This document shows, piece by piece, positions 8,956 through 18,611 of a stretch of 50,621 nt of DNA. Position 1 is the first letter of the stretch. Each line of letters begins with the position of its first letter. The translations under genes and the position numbers were made by a program. The notes under the pieces were generated by a model, which saw only the letters and a program-made list of their open reading frames with translations, ran no database searches and had not been told where the DNA came from. The DNA is from Betaproteobacteria bacterium (GTDB lineage: Bacteria; Pseudomonadota; Gammaproteobacteria; Burkholderiales; Burkholderiaceae_E): assembly GCA_016868375.1 (NCBI GenBank), contig VGHA01000012.1, forward strand, positions 1 to 50,621, read 5' to 3'.

Positions 8956-9847
8956 GGCTTTCTCCGGTCAGGCGCCGCAACGCCTCCCGATACTTCTCGG
9001 CGGTTTGCGCAATCACCGGCTCGGGCAGGCGCGGCGCGGGCGGCCGCTTGCCCCACCCTGGAACGGTCTCCAGGTAATCGCGCACAAACTGTTTATCAAA
9101 TGAAGGCGGCGACTCGCCCACCCGATACTGGTCAGCGGGCCAGAATCGCGATGAATCGGCCGTGAGCACCTCGTCCATCAGATAAAGCGTGCCCTGCGCA
9201 TCAAGACCGAATTCAAATTTGGTGTCAGCGATGATGATGCCGCGCTCAGCCGCATAGACGCTTGCCCGGTTGTACAGCGCAAGGCTGACTGCGCGAATTC
9301 GCTCGGATAGCGGCGCGCCAATACGCGACACCATGTCGTCGAACGAGATGTTCTCGTCGTGCTCACCGAGTTCGGCCTTGGCCGCCGGCGTGAAAATGGG
9401 TTGCGGCAGTTGTTCGGCTAGCCGAAGACCTGCAGGCAGCGCGAGCCCGCAGACCGAACCGGTCTGTTGATAGTCTTTCCAGCCCGAGCCAATCAGATAG
9501 CCCCGCACAACGGCTTCAACCAGTATGGGGCGCAAGCGCCGCACCACCATCGATCGATCGAGCACCTGCTCGCGCTCGGACTCGGCGACGACCGCCTCAG
9601 GACGAATATCGAGCAGGTGGTTCGGAATGACATCGGCGAGCCGTTTCAGCCAATGCAGCGTCATGCGGTTCAGCACGCGCCCCTTGTCGGGGATCGGCTC
9701 ACCCATGATCACATCGAACGCAGACAGACGATCGGTGGTGACGATGAGCAACTGGTCTTGCGCGACCGCATAGTTATCGCGGACCTTGCCGCGACCGAGC
9801 AGCGGCAGCGACCGCAGCGACGACTGATAAACCGGCTTGGCGCTCAT
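8948..9847 (-). CDS. purC: Phosphoribosylaminoimidazole-succinocarboxamide synthase (SAICAR synthase)
   Basis: The 299-residue enzyme joins CAIR and aspartate with ATP. It shows [11 protein letters not shown], the signature [46 protein letters not shown] and [10 protein letters not shown] followed by [15 protein letters not shown]. The longer form is that of Burkholderiales and yeast-like SAICAR synthases rather than the ~240-residue E. coli form. Start ATG 9847 gives [10 protein letters not shown]; the open frame upstream of it is not family-like. The gene begins 29 bp after fba stops and runs into purE. Confidence 0.96.
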   Translation of the reverse strand: MSAKPVYQSSLRSLPLLGRGKVRDNYAVAQDQLLIVTTDRLSAFDVIMGEPIPDKGRVLNRMTLHWLKRLADVIPNHLLDIRPEAVVAESEREQVLDRSMVVRRLRPILVEAVVRGYLIGSGWKDYQQTGSVCGLALPAGLRLAEQLPQPIFTPAAKAELGEHDENISFDDMVSRIGAPLSERIRAVSLALYNRASVYAAERGIIIADTKFEFGLDAQGTLYLMDEVLTADSSRFWPADQYRVGESPPSFDKQFVRDYLETVPGWGKRPPAPRLPEPVIAQTAEKYREALRRLTGESLD

Positions 9848-9876
9848 GGCAGGCGATGGGCTGGCGTGCCTGGCAA

Positions 9877-10941
9877 TCAGTTGACGGCCTGAGTCAGCTC
9901 GCCCGTTGCGTAGCGACCAATCATCACGGAAAGCGGAACCGGACGAATGCCACTGCCACGGCCCTCGCAACCAAACTCGCGATAACGCTGCAGGCAGATG
10001 CGGCGGGCTGCTTCGCGCGCCGGCTTGAGATACTCGCGCGGATCGAACTTGTCAGGGTGCTCGGCCATGAAGCGACGAATTGCACCGGTCATCGCCAGAC
10101 GGATATCGGTATCGATGTTGATCTTACGCACACCGTGTCGAATCGCCTCCTGAATTTCCTGGACCGGCACGCCATAGGTTTCTTTCATGGCACCGCCGAA
10201 CTGCCGGATCTCGGCGAGCAGGTCCTGTGGCACCGACGATGAGCCGTGCATGACCAGATGCGTGTTGGGGATGCGGGCGTGGATCTCGCGCACGCGGCCC
10301 ATGGCCAGCGTTTCGCCGGTGGGCTTGCGCGAAAACTTGTAGGCCCCGTGCGACGTGCCGATTGCGATGGCAAGCGCATCAACCTGCGTGCGACGAACGA
10401 AATCGGCCGCCTGTTCGGGGTCGGTCAGCAGCTGCTCGCGCGTCATGGTGCCCTCGGCACCATGCCCGTCTTCCTTGTCGCCCTTCATGGTTTCAAGCGA
10501 CCCCAGGCACCCCAGCTCACCCTCGACCGTGATGCCCAGGGCATGCGCCATATCGACCACCTTGCGCGTCACCTCAACGTTGTAGTCGTAGCTGGCGATG
10601 GTCTTGCCATCTTCGCGCAGTGAGCCATCCATCATCACCGACGAAAAGCCGAGGTCGATCGCACCGCGACAGATATCGGGCGACTGACCGTGATCCTGAT
10701 GCATGACCACCGGCACCTTGGGATAGGCCTCGGTGGCGGCTTCGATCAGGTGTCTCAGAAAGGCCTCTCCCGCATATTTCCGGGCGCCCGCCGAGGCCTG
10801 CATGATCACCGGCGCATCGAGCTCGGCCGCGGCAGACATGATGGCCTGCACCTGCTCAAGGTTATTGACGTTAAACGCAGGGATTCCGTAGCCGTTCTCG
10901 GCAGCGTCGTCGAGCAGCTGCCGCATTGAAACCAGAGGCAT
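9877..10941 (-). CDS. fba: Fructose-1,6-bisphosphate aldolase, class II
   Basis: The 354-residue zinc aldolase interconverts fructose 1,6-bisphosphate with dihydroxyacetone phosphate and glyceraldehyde 3-phosphate. Metal and active-site segments are visible: [45 protein letters not shown] and [15 protein letters not shown]. The C-terminal [27 protein letters not shown] is that of the longer subtype often labelled the Calvin-cycle type, although nothing here indicates CO2 fixation. GGAG lies a few bases before ATG 10941. It heads the fba-purC-purE-purK-sua5 run. Confidence 0.96.
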   Translation of the reverse strand: MPLVSMRQLLDDAAENGYGIPAFNVNNLEQVQAIMSAAAELDAPVIMQASAGARKYAGEAFLRHLIEAATEAYPKVPVVMHQDHGQSPDICRGAIDLGFSSVMMDGSLREDGKTIASYDYNVEVTRKVVDMAHALGITVEGELGCLGSLETMKGDKEDGHGAEGTMTREQLLTDPEQAADFVRRTQVDALAIAIGTSHGAYKFSRKPTGETLAMGRVREIHARIPNTHLVMHGSSSVPQDLLAEIRQFGGAMKETYGVPVQEIQEAIRHGVRKINIDTDIRLAMTGAIRRFMAEHPDKFDPREYLKPAREAARRICLQRYREFGCEGRGSGIRPVPLSVMIGRYATGELTQAVN

Positions 10942-11027
10942 GGGGAAGGCTCCTTAGACATCAAGATGGGTAACTTGCAATTATCGCTTAAGTGGGCGGC
11001 GGCGGGGGCGCATCGGGCAAGCCGAGG

Positions 11028-11115
11028 CGGGGGGTCGGGAGCCGGATCAAGGTGGCCAACTGTCTGAGCTCGCGTAAGCGAGCGAGTTTTGGCCACCCCG
11101 GCTCCCGACCCCCCG
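11028..11115. repeat. Large imperfect inverted repeat between fba and pyk
   Basis: The left arm CGGGGGGTCGGGAGCCGG (11028-11045) is exactly complementary to 11098-11115. After a 5-base bulge on the left (ATCAA), a second pair of 9-base arms follows: GGTGGCCAA at 11051-11059 and TTGGCCACC at 11089-11097. The 27 paired bases enclose a 29-base centre that holds a further hairpin. The structure occupies the 335-bp gap between the divergent fba and pyk genes. No coding sequence is seen in this gap. It could be a transcription barrier, a structured leader of pyk, or a small mobile palindrome; the sequence alone does not decide. Confidence 0.85.
11068..11090 (+). other. Inner hairpin with T-run, terminator-like
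   Basis: GCTCGC (11068-11073), loop GTAA, GCGAGC (11078-11083) forms a perfect 6-bp stem with a tetraloop, followed by GAG and four T residues. On the + strand this resembles a weak intrinsic terminator or attenuator about 187 bases before the pyk start. It sits in the centre of the larger inverted repeat, so the two folds are nested. Function is inferred. Confidence 0.45.
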
Positions 11116-11124
11116 TCGAGGGCA

Positions 11125-11159
11125 CCGGCGCATCAGCGCCGGCTTAGCCCGTTTAAGCC
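11125..11159. repeat. Two adjacent short inverted repeats upstream of pyk
   Basis: CCGGCGC (11125-11131), loop ATCA and GCGCCGG (11136-11142) make a perfect 7-bp stem. GGCTTA (11141-11146) is complementary to TAAGCC (11154-11159). The two repeats share two bases, so they are alternative or stacked folds. With the larger palindrome just upstream, about 130 bp of this gap is palindromic. Confidence 0.7.
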
Positions 11160-11276
11160 CCCACCGCAGTCCCGCCCCCGGCCCCCGCTCAAGCAAAAAG
11201 CGAAGGCAAACCCAACCCACCTCGTGCAGAATAGGCCGGTCGGGCGGTCACGCCCCTTGCAGATGCCGAGGTTTCC

Positions 11277-12713
11277 GTGAGCAGACCCATGCCCCGAGCC
11301 ACTAAAATCGTCGCCACCCTCGGCCCGGCATCCTCATCGCCGGAAGTGCTCGAGCGAATGATCCGTGCCGGCGTCAATGTTGTTCGGGTCAATTTCTCCC
11401 ATGGCACGGCAGCAGCGCACACGGACACCGTGTCGATGGTTCGCCGCGTGGCAGAGCAGTGCGGACTGGGCATCGGCGTGCTGGCCGACCTACAGGGCCC
11501 GAAAATCCGTATTGGCAAATTTGCTGAAGGCAAGGTGACGCTCGAACCAGGCATGAAGTTCGGCTTCGATATCGACTGCGCGCTCGGCGATATCAGTCAG
11601 GTCGGACTCGACTACAAGGAACTGGTCAACGACGTTCATGCGGGCGATACGCTGCTGCTCAATGACGGCCGGATGGTCATGCAGGTCGACCGGGTGGGAT
11701 CCACCCGAATCGACTGCACGGTGGTGGTCGGCGGCGTGCTGTCAGACCGCAAGGGCATCAACCGGCAGGGCGGCGGCCTGTCCGCGCCCGCGCTCACGTC
11801 CAAAGACATGGAGGACATTCGCACTGCAATTGCCTTCAGTGCCGATTTCATCGCGGTGTCGTTTCCAAAGAACGCTGCCGACATGTACATGGCGCGGGAA
11901 CTGTCGCGCGCATCCGGCGGCAGGGCGCTGATGATCGCCAAGATCGAGCGCTATGAGGCCATCGACAACCTGGAGGAAATCCTGAAAGCGTCTGACGGCA
12001 TCATGGTCGCGCGCGGCGACCTGGCGGTCGAGGTGGGCGATGCCACCGTACCGGCGCTACAGAAAAAAATGATTCGCATGGCGCGTGAACTCAATCGCCT
12101 GACCATTACCGCCACCCAAATGATGGAGTCGATGATCGAGGCGCCAGTGCCCACCCGGGCTGAGGTGTCTGATGTCGCCAACGCCGTGCTCGATGGCACC
12201 GATGCGGTGATGCTGTCTGCTGAAACCGCTGCGGGCAAGTACCCGGTGGAAACCATCGAAGCCATGGCCCGGGTCTGCGCCGAGGCCGACCGATCCAAGA
12301 GCACGCACCTCGATAGCGAATTTCTGAACCGCACCTTCACGCGAATCGACCAATCGATTGCGATGAGCGCGCTGTTCGTGGCCTCACACCTCAAGGTGAA
12401 GGCGATCGCGGCGCTGACCCAGTCGGGGTCCACCGCGCTGTGGGCGTCACGGCTTGACTCGGGCGTGCCGGTTTATGCGTTGACACCCGAGGAGCGGAGC
12501 CGCCGCCGCATGTGTCTGTACCGCGCAGTGCATCCGCTGATGATGCGCTACGAAGCAGTCGACCGTGAGCTGCTGTTGCGCGAAGCGGAGGATCTGCTGC
12601 TGCGCGAGGGCGTCGTGGAAAAGGGCGACCTGCTGGTGATCACCATTGGGGAACCCATTGGAAAGTCGGGCGGCACCAACACGATGAAGATCGTGAAGGT
12701 GGGCGAGCACTGA
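11277..12713 (+). CDS. pyk: Pyruvate kinase
   Basis: The 478-residue enzyme converts phosphoenolpyruvate and ADP to pyruvate and ATP. It shows RATKIVATLGPASSSPEVLERMI, ADLQGPKIRIGKF, LMIAKIERYEAIDNLEEIL (the pyruvate kinase signature with the catalytic Lys and metal-binding Glu), MVARGDLAVEVG and TATQMMESMI, then the C-terminal allosteric domain. I chose GTG 11277, which has GAGG at 11268-11271 five bases away; ATG 11289 is the alternative and is poorly spaced for that site. Unlike fba, gap, pgk and tkt, it is on the + strand and converges with pgk across 35 bp. Confidence 0.96.
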   Translation: MSRPMPRATKIVATLGPASSSPEVLERMIRAGVNVVRVNFSHGTAAAHTDTVSMVRRVAEQCGLGIGVLADLQGPKIRIGKFAEGKVTLEPGMKFGFDIDCALGDISQVGLDYKELVNDVHAGDTLLLNDGRMVMQVDRVGSTRIDCTVVVGGVLSDRKGINRQGGGLSAPALTSKDMEDIRTAIAFSADFIAVSFPKNAADMYMARELSRASGGRALMIAKIERYEAIDNLEEILKASDGIMVARGDLAVEVGDATVPALQKKMIRMARELNRLTITATQMMESMIEAPVPTRAEVSDVANAVLDGTDAVMLSAETAAGKYPVETIEAMARVCAEADRSKSTHLDSEFLNRTFTRIDQSIAMSALFVASHLKVKAIAALTQSGSTALWASRLDSGVPVYALTPEERSRRRMCLYRAVHPLMMRYEAVDRELLLREAEDLLLREGVVEKGDLLVITIGEPIGKSGGTNTMKIVKVGEH

Positions 12714-12748
12714 CCAGGGTCTGGTACCCGCCCACGTTGATGGGCCGC

Positions 12749-13933
12749 TTACGCGTCGTTTCTTTCCATCAAGGCAGCTACCGCGGGCAGCGTACGTCCT
12801 TCGAGAAATTCCAGAAACGCGCCGCCGCCGGTTGAGATGTAGCCGACCCTCTCAGAAATGCCGAACTTCGAGATTGCTGCAAGCGTGTCGCCGCCACCGG
12901 CGATGGAGAACGCCTGCGACTCGCCGATTGCTCTGGCAATGGTTTCGGTGCCGCGCGCGAACGCGTCAAACTCGAACACGCCCACCGGCCCGTTCCAGAC
13001 GATGGTGCCCGCCTGTTTCAGGCGCTCGGCAAGCGTGGCGGCCGTGTCGGGGCCAATGTCGAGGATCATATCGGAGTCAGTCACATCGATGGCGCGCTTG
13101 ATGGTAGCCGGCGCATCGGCGGCAAACCTGGACGCACACACGACGTCGACCGGAATCGGTACCTGGGCGCCGCGCGATGACATGAGATCGATGATCGCCC
13201 GCGCCTCATTGACCAGATCGCGCTCGGCGAGCGACTGGCCGATTGGATAGCCCGAAGCCAGCATGAACGTGTTGGCGATGCCGCCTCCCACAATCAGCTG
13301 ATCGACCCGGGCAGCCAGCGACTTGAGGATGGTGAGTTTGGTGGATACTTTGGACCCCGCCACGATCGCCACCAGCGGCCGCCTGGGATTGCCCAACGCG
13401 CGTCCCAGCGCATCGAGCTCGGCCGCCAGGAGCGGGCCGGCGCAGGCAACCGGCGCAAAGCGGGCAATGCCGTGGGTTGTCGCCTCTGCCCGATGCGCTG
13501 CGCCAAATGCGTCGTTGACATAGACGTCGCACAGCGCGGCCATCCTGCGCGACAACGACTCGTCGTCTTTTTTCTCGCCTTTGTTGCAGCGACAGTTTTC
13601 AAGCAGGACCAGTTCGCCAGGCTGCACCGCAAAACCACCGTCAACCCAGTTGGCCTGCAGCGGGACGGGTCGGCCGATAAGTTCCCTAAGCCTCGCGGCG
13701 ATCGGCGCCAGGGAGTCCTGCGGCTTTAACTCGCCCTCGGTGGGTCTTCCCAGATGCGAAGTGACCATGACCGCCGCACCCGCCTCGAGGCAGTGACGGA
13801 TTGCAGGCAGGGATGCCCGGATGCGCGTGTCATCGGTAATGGCAAGCGCATCGTCTTGCGGCACATTCAGATCGGCGCGGATCAGTACCCGCTTGCCGGC
13901 CAGATCGAGATCAGTCAGGCGCCTGAACTGCAT
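12749..13933 (-). CDS. pgk: Phosphoglycerate kinase
   Basis: The 394-residue monomeric glycolytic enzyme transfers phosphate between 1,3-bisphosphoglycerate and ADP. Motifs seen: [74 protein letters not shown], and the nucleotide-binding glycines in [12 protein letters not shown] and [13 protein letters not shown]. Length is typical. It starts 3 bp after the gap stop codon, so it is co-transcribed and probably translationally coupled with gap. Confidence 0.97.
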   Translation of the reverse strand: MQFRRLTDLDLAGKRVLIRADLNVPQDDALAITDDTRIRASLPAIRHCLEAGAAVMVTSHLGRPTEGELKPQDSLAPIAARLRELIGRPVPLQANWVDGGFAVQPGELVLLENCRCNKGEKKDDESLSRRMAALCDVYVNDAFGAAHRAEATTHGIARFAPVACAGPLLAAELDALGRALGNPRRPLVAIVAGSKVSTKLTILKSLAARVDQLIVGGGIANTFMLASGYPIGQSLAERDLVNEARAIIDLMSSRGAQVPIPVDVVCASRFAADAPATIKRAIDVTDSDMILDIGPDTAATLAERLKQAGTIVWNGPVGVFEFDAFARGTETIARAIGESQAFSIAGGGDTLAAISKFGISERVGYISTGGGAFLEFLEGRTLPAVAALMERNDA

Positions 13934-13936
13934 GGC

Positions 13937-14947
13937 TTATCGCGCATTCATCAGGGCGATGGTGGTGTCGAGCATCCGGTTAGAGAAGCCCCACTCGTTG
14001 TCGTACCAGCTGCTGACCTTGACCAGACGGCCCGATACCTTGGTGAGCGTGGCATCGAAGGTGCTGGATGCCGCGTTGTGATTGAAGTCGATGGATACCA
14101 GCTGCTCTTCGGTGTAGGCCAACACGCCCTTCAGCGCGCCTTCAGCGGCCTCTTTCATGATCGCGTTCACCTCGGCCACCGTGGTGTCGCGCGCTGCGAC
14201 AAATGACAGATCGACCACCGACACGTTGATGGTGGGAACGCGGATCGCATAGCCATCCAGGCGACCGTTCAGTTCTGGAAGCACCAGACCAACTGCCGCC
14301 GCCGCACCGGTTTTGGTGGGGATCATGGACATCGTCGCCGAACGGGCGCGGCGCAGATCCTCGTGATAGACGTCGGTCAGCACCTGGTCATTGGTGTAGG
14401 CGTGCACCGTGGTCATCAGACCATTGAGAAGACCGATTCGATCGTGCAGCGGTTTGACGAGCGGCGCCAGGCAGTTGGTAGTGCACGATGCATTGGAGAT
14501 CACGGTGTGCGATGCCCGCAGCACATCGTGGTTGACCCCATAGACCACGGTCGCGTCAACATCCTTGCCGCCCGGAGCAGAAATCACCACCTTCTTGGCG
14601 CCACCGGCCAGATGGGCGGCAGCCTTTTCCTTGCTGGTGAAGAAACCGGTGCACTCCAGCACCACATCCACGCCGAGCTCACCCCAGGGCAATGCCGCGG
14701 GATTGCGATTCGAGAGCACGCGAATCCGGTCGCCGTTGACAACAATCGAATCACCGTCGACCGCCACCGTACCCGGAAAGCGACCATGCGCGGTGTCGTA
14801 CTGCGTGAGGTGCGCGTTGATCTTGGCATCACCCAGGTCGTTGATCGCAACGATCTCGATCGGATGTTTCTTGCCGCCTTCATAGTGGGCCCGCAGAATG
14901 TTGCGCCCGATTCGGCCATAGCCATTGATCGCGACTCGGATGGTCAT
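13937..14947 (-). CDS. gap: Glyceraldehyde-3-phosphate dehydrogenase, type I
   Basis: The 336-residue NAD-dependent enzyme makes 1,3-bisphosphoglycerate. It begins [23 protein letters not shown], and has the catalytic-cysteine motif [15 protein letters not shown] and a C-terminal [19 protein letters not shown] 14947 follows GGAGAACTTTCG; an upstream in-frame extension to 15058 would run back into tkt and is rejected. It lies between tkt and pgk in the same direction. Confidence 0.97.
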   Translation of the reverse strand: MTIRVAINGYGRIGRNILRAHYEGGKKHPIEIVAINDLGDAKINAHLTQYDTAHGRFPGTVAVDGDSIVVNGDRIRVLSNRNPAALPWGELGVDVVLECTGFFTSKEKAAAHLAGGAKKVVISAPGGKDVDATVVYGVNHDVLRASHTVISNASCTTNCLAPLVKPLHDRIGLLNGLMTTVHAYTNDQVLTDVYHEDLRRARSATMSMIPTKTGAAAAVGLVLPELNGRLDGYAIRVPTINVSVVDLSFVAARDTTVAEVNAIMKEAAEGALKGVLAYTEEQLVSIDFNHNAASSTFDATLTKVSGRLVKVSSWYDNEWGFSNRMLDTTIALMNAR

Positions 14948-15002
14948 CGAAAGTTCTCCGTGATGAGCGTGAGCTTGGTTAAAACAAAAAGCCTGATTAC
15001 GG

Positions 15003-17129
15003 TTATCGGCCCTGCGCTGCGCGCCTGCGCAGCACTTCTCGGACCGTGTCGGCGACATTTTCAGCGGTCAGTCCAAACAAGCGGTTCAGGGCAGCCGCCG
15101 GTGCAGACTCTCCGAAGCGGTCGATGCCAACCACCGCATCAACCCCGTATTTCCACCAGAAGTCGGTGACGCCAGCCTCGACGGCAACCCGTGGCAGACC
15201 GGCTGGCAGCACGGCGGCGCGGTAGTCGGTGCTTTGCCGATCGAATACGGTGGTGCTGGGCATGGAGACGATCCGCACCTCGATGTCGTGCGCCCGCAGC
15301 AGTTCGCGCGCCGCAAGCGCCAGCCCCAGTTCGGACCCGGTGGCAATCAGTACAGCCTTCGCGCCTTCTGCATCGCGCAGCACATACGCACCGCGAGCAA
15401 TCAGACTGACCTGCTCAGCCGACCGGGTGACAAACGGAACCGCCTGGCGCGAAAACAGCAGCGACGTGGGCCCGTCAGCGCGGGCGATCGCCTGCGCCCA
15501 GGACACCGTCGATTCAACGGGGTCGGCAGGGCGCCAGACATCCATCGTCGGGATCAGGCGCAAGGAGGCCACGTGTTCGATGGGTTGGTGCGTGGGACCG
15601 TCTTCGCCAAGGCCGATCGAGTCATGCGTGAAGACAAAGATCACGCGCTGCTTCATGAGCGCAGCCATACGCAGCGCGTTACGCGAGTAATCGGAGAACG
15701 TGAGGAAGGTGCCGCCGTAGGGAATGAATCCGCCGTGCAGCGCAAGGCCATTCATGATGGCGCTCATGCCGAATTCGCGCACGCCATAATTGATGTGGCG
15801 GCCAGGCGCACTGCCTGCGGGCGCATCGACGCGAAGCGCGCCGCTGCCGCGAAAATCGGTCAGATTGCTGCCGGTCAGGTCGGCGGATCCACCGATCAGT
15901 TCAGGCAAAGCCGGACCGAAGTGATTCAGCGCATTCTGCGAGGCCTTGCGGGTGGCGATTGTTTCGGCGCGTGCAATCGCATCGGCGATGGCAGCGCCGC
16001 GAGCGTCATCGAACGCATCGCCAAGCTCGCCGCGAATGCGGCGCTCGAATTCAGCGGCAAGGGCTGGATGGGACTGCCGGTAGGCATTGAAGCGGTGCTG
16101 CCAGTCGGCCTCTCGTGCCGCGCCGCCGGCCCGTGCATCCCAGGCAATTCGGACATCGTCGGGGATTTCAAACGGCGCAGAAGTCCAGCCAATTGCCGCG
16201 CGCGTGGCGTCAATTTCGGCCGCCCCGAGTGGCTCACCGTGCGCCTTCGCGGTATTGGCCCGGCCGGGTGAGCCCTTGCCGATGATGGTGCGGCATTGAA
16301 TGAGTGTGGGTGCCAGCACGCCGCCGCGCCCGACCCGTGCCCATTGGCGCGCCTGATCAATGGCGGCGCGCACCGCTGTCACGTCATGGCCATCCACACC
16401 GCCGATGACATGCCAGCCATAGGCGCGGAACCTGGCAGCCGTGTCATCGCTGAACCAGTGGCGGACTTCGCCGTCGATCGAAATGCCGTTGTCGTCATAC
16501 AGAACGATGAGCTTTGAGAGCTTGTGCGTCCCGGCGAGCGAACATGCTTCATGGGAGATGCCTTCCATGAGGCAGCCATCGCCCGCGAACACCCAGGTCA
16601 GGTGGTCAACGATGGTGTGCTGATCCCGGTTGAACTCTGCAGCCAACAGCTTTTCGGCAAGCGCCAGCCCGACCGCGTTGGCCAGGCCCTGACCCAGCGG
16701 ACCCGTGGTGGTTTCAACACCGGGGGTGATGCCAACCTCGGGATGCCCCGGCGTGCGGGAATGAAGCTGGCGGAAGTTGCGAAGCTCTGAAATGGGCAGG
16801 TTGTAACCCGTGAGGTGCAGCAGCGCGTACAGCAGCATCGAGCCGTGGCCATTCGACAGCACGAACCGGTCGCGGTCGGGCCAGCCCGGGTTGGCCGGGT
16901 TGTGCGCAAGCACACTGCCCCACAGGGCGACAGCGATATCAGCCATGCCCATCGGCATGCCGGGGTGCCCGGAGTTCGCCTGCTGAACCGCATCCATTGC
17001 CAGCGCGCGGATGGCTCCCGCCATGCGCGCGGAGAGCGGCGCAGGATTGCTGCCCATGACCTGCGGAACATCCGATCCGGGCGAAACAACCGCCGAACCG
17101 ACGTTGGATGAATCGTGCGATGAGCCCAT
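15003..17129 (-). CDS. tkt: Transketolase
   Basis: The 708-residue thiamine-diphosphate enzyme moves two-carbon units between sugar phosphates in the pentose phosphate pathway. The first domain has [65 protein letters not shown] and [16 protein letters not shown]; the pyrimidine domain has [14 protein letters not shown] and [26 protein letters not shown]. It carries about 35 extra residues before ALAMDAV compared with the E. coli enzyme. AGGAG lies nine bases before ATG 17129. It heads tkt-gap-pgk and is divergent from the speD-speE fusion. Confidence 0.97.
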   Translation of the reverse strand: MGSSHDSSNVGSAVVSPGSDVPQVMGSNPAPLSARMAGAIRALAMDAVQQANSGHPGMPMGMADIAVALWGSVLAHNPANPGWPDRDRFVLSNGHGSMLLYALLHLTGYNLPISELRNFRQLHSRTPGHPEVGITPGVETTTGPLGQGLANAVGLALAEKLLAAEFNRDQHTIVDHLTWVFAGDGCLMEGISHEACSLAGTHKLSKLIVLYDDNGISIDGEVRHWFSDDTAARFRAYGWHVIGGVDGHDVTAVRAAIDQARQWARVGRGGVLAPTLIQCRTIIGKGSPGRANTAKAHGEPLGAAEIDATRAAIGWTSAPFEIPDDVRIAWDARAGGAAREADWQHRFNAYRQSHPALAAEFERRIRGELGDAFDDARGAAIADAIARAETIATRKASQNALNHFGPALPELIGGSADLTGSNLTDFRGSGALRVDAPAGSAPGRHINYGVREFGMSAIMNGLALHGGFIPYGGTFLTFSDYSRNALRMAALMKQRVIFVFTHDSIGLGEDGPTHQPIEHVASLRLIPTMDVWRPADPVESTVSWAQAIARADGPTSLLFSRQAVPFVTRSAEQVSLIARGAYVLRDAEGAKAVLIATGSELGLALAARELLRAHDIEVRIVSMPSTTVFDRQSTDYRAAVLPAGLPRVAVEAGVTDFWWKYGVDAVVGIDRFGESAPAAALNRLFGLTAENVADTVREVLRRRAAQGR

Positions 17130-17201
17130 GCGGGAGACTCCTGGGACAGCTTCGACGGCGCCAGCGCGATTGCGCGCGGACGAGCAGGTGCAAAACCCTA
17201 A

Positions 17202-17210
17202 ATTCTAACA
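17202..17210 (-). promoter_or_regulatory. Candidate extended -10 element for tkt
   Basis: Read on the - strand the bases are TGTTAGAAT, that is TG-n-TAGAAT, an extended -10 type sequence. It would place the start of transcription about 65 bases before the tkt ATG. No good -35 is seen at normal spacing. Confidence 0.35.
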
Positions 17211-17248
17211 AACCCCTCGGGCTCAGCTCGAGTCAGGTCATGGCCGGT

Positions 17249-17257
17249 TGCTATACT
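17249..17257 (+). promoter_or_regulatory. Candidate extended -10 element for the speD-speE fusion
   Basis: The bases TGCTATACT (TG-n-TATACT) form an extended -10 element 37 bases before the ATG at 17295. There is no convincing -35 at 17-bp spacing. It lies 39 bp from the oppositely facing candidate for tkt, so the two promoters would be back to back. Confidence 0.4.
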
Positions 17258-17294
17258 CGGAGGCTTTGCTCACTAGGCCGCACGATCTCCTAGA

Positions 17295-18611
17295 ATGCAG
17301 GGCCTTCACCTTACTGCCGATCTCTACGATTGCCGCTGCGACTCGGAACTGCTGACCAACGCCGCGCAACTGGCTGCGTTGTGCCGCAGGGCCATCGATG
17401 CATCGGCGCTCACGCTGGTCGACGAAAAATACGTTCAGTTTCCCGACCATGAGGGCCAGCCCGGCGGCGTAACCGGTGCCGTATTGCTGGCTGAATCGCA
17501 TCTTGCCGTGCATTCATGGCCAGAGCGGCGCAGCGTCACGCTCGATGTCTACGTCTGCAACTTTTCCACCGACAACTCCGCCAAGGCCGAACGCGCCCTT
17601 GACCTGCTGCTTGAAGGATTCGACCCGGGAAGCCGGGTCATCGAACGACTGGTTCGCGGCATCGATGACCCCCTGGCCAGCCCCGCCCGATCGCTTTCTG
17701 GCACGCCGTCTGACCGGTCGGAAGCCAACGCCTCACCGGGGCCTGGATCTCAAGGCCCTGGTCTGCTTCTGGAGTGGTTGAACGCCGACAGCGCCTATGG
17801 ATTTCGCGCCTCGCGCAGGCTGGAGTCGGTGCGAACGCCCTGGCAGAAGCTTGAGGTATTCGACACCCCGCAATGGGGACGCCTGTTCAGGCTCGATGGC
17901 AGTTTCATGACGTCCGAGCGTGACGAATTTTTTTACCATGAACCCATCATCCACCCGGCGGCCGTCGCGCACCCGGCACCGTCGAGCGCACTGGTGATTG
18001 GCGGCGGCGACGGCGGCTCGGCGGAGGAACTGCTCAAGCATCCGTCAATGCGCCGAGTGATCGTGGCTGAACTCGATTCGGAAGTGGTTCGCATGTCGCG
18101 CGAGCACCTGCGCCAGGTGCATCACGGCTCGCTTGACGATCCCCGCGTCGAGATCCGGATCGGCGACGGTTGGGACACGACGGCCAGACTGGCCGCGGCG
18201 GGCGAGCGCTTCGATCTGGTGGTGCTCGATCTCACCGACCCCGATACACCCGCCCATCGGCTTTACACGACCGATTACTTTCAACTGCTTCGTCAGGTAA
18301 TCGCCCATGGCGGAGCGCTCGCGCTTCACATCGGATCGCCTGTCTACCGTCCCGACCGGGTGCAGGCGCTCATTGCCGATCTCAAGCAGGTGTTTTCAAT
18401 CGTTCGCCCGCTCGGCGTGCATGTTCCGCTCTATGGCGCCTACTGGGGCATGGCGGTAGCGTCTGATCATCTTGACCCGCTCGCGATTGATCCCGATGAG
18501 ATCGCGCGTCGAATCGAGTCAAGACACCTCACGGACCTGCGCTGCTACAACGAGGCCGTGCACGCTGCGCTGTTCGCGCTCCCCAACTTCTACCGGGCGC
18601 TTCTGCCTTGA
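17295..18611 (+). CDS. Fusion of S-adenosylmethionine decarboxylase (SpeD) and spermidine synthase (SpeE)
   Basis: One 438-residue chain holds two consecutive polyamine enzymes. Residues 1-122 are a class 1b AdoMet decarboxylase: LAESHLAVHSWPE puts the pyruvoyl-forming cleavage between Glu67 and Ser68, with His73 and Cys88 at the same +5 and +20 spacing as in the Thermotoga enzyme. Residues 123-157 are a linker rich in Ser, Pro, Gly and Ala. The rest is an aminopropyltransferase: RLFRLDGSFMTSERDEFFYHEPIIHP, VIGGGDGGSAEELLKH, VELDSEVV-type AELDSEVVRMS and VVLDLTDPDTPAHRLYTTDYF. Decarboxylated AdoMet made by the first half would be used by the second to aminopropylate putrescine. Self-cleavage would leave SpeE attached to the alpha subunit. 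Downstream rsmE overlaps by 4 bp. Confidence 0.92.
   Translation: MQGLHLTADLYDCRCDSELLTNAAQLAALCRRAIDASALTLVDEKYVQFPDHEGQPGGVTGAVLLAESHLAVHSWPERRSVTLDVYVCNFSTDNSAKAERALDLLLEGFDPGSRVIERLVRGIDDPLASPARSLSGTPSDRSEANASPGPGSQGPGLLLEWLNADSAYGFRASRRLESVRTPWQKLEVFDTPQWGRLFRLDGSFMTSERDEFFYHEPIIHPAAVAHPAPSSALVIGGGDGGSAEELLKHPSMRRVIVAELDSEVVRMSREHLRQVHHGSLDDPRVEIRIGDGWDTTARLAAAGERFDLVVLDLTDPDTPAHRLYTTDYFQLLRQVIAHGGALALHIGSPVYRPDRVQALIADLKQVFSIVRPLGVHVPLYGAYWGMAVASDHLDPLAIDPDEIARRIESRHLTDLRCYNEAVHAALFALPNFYRALLP

Noticed and set aside
11068-11090. Ordinary terminator for fba or pyk
   Set aside because: Both neighbouring genes read away from it, so neither needs a terminator here; an attenuator or structural role is more likely.
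12714-12748. Intrinsic terminator between pyk and pgk
   Set aside because: Only a 4-bp stem (GGGT/ACCC) without a T-run is seen, too weak to call.
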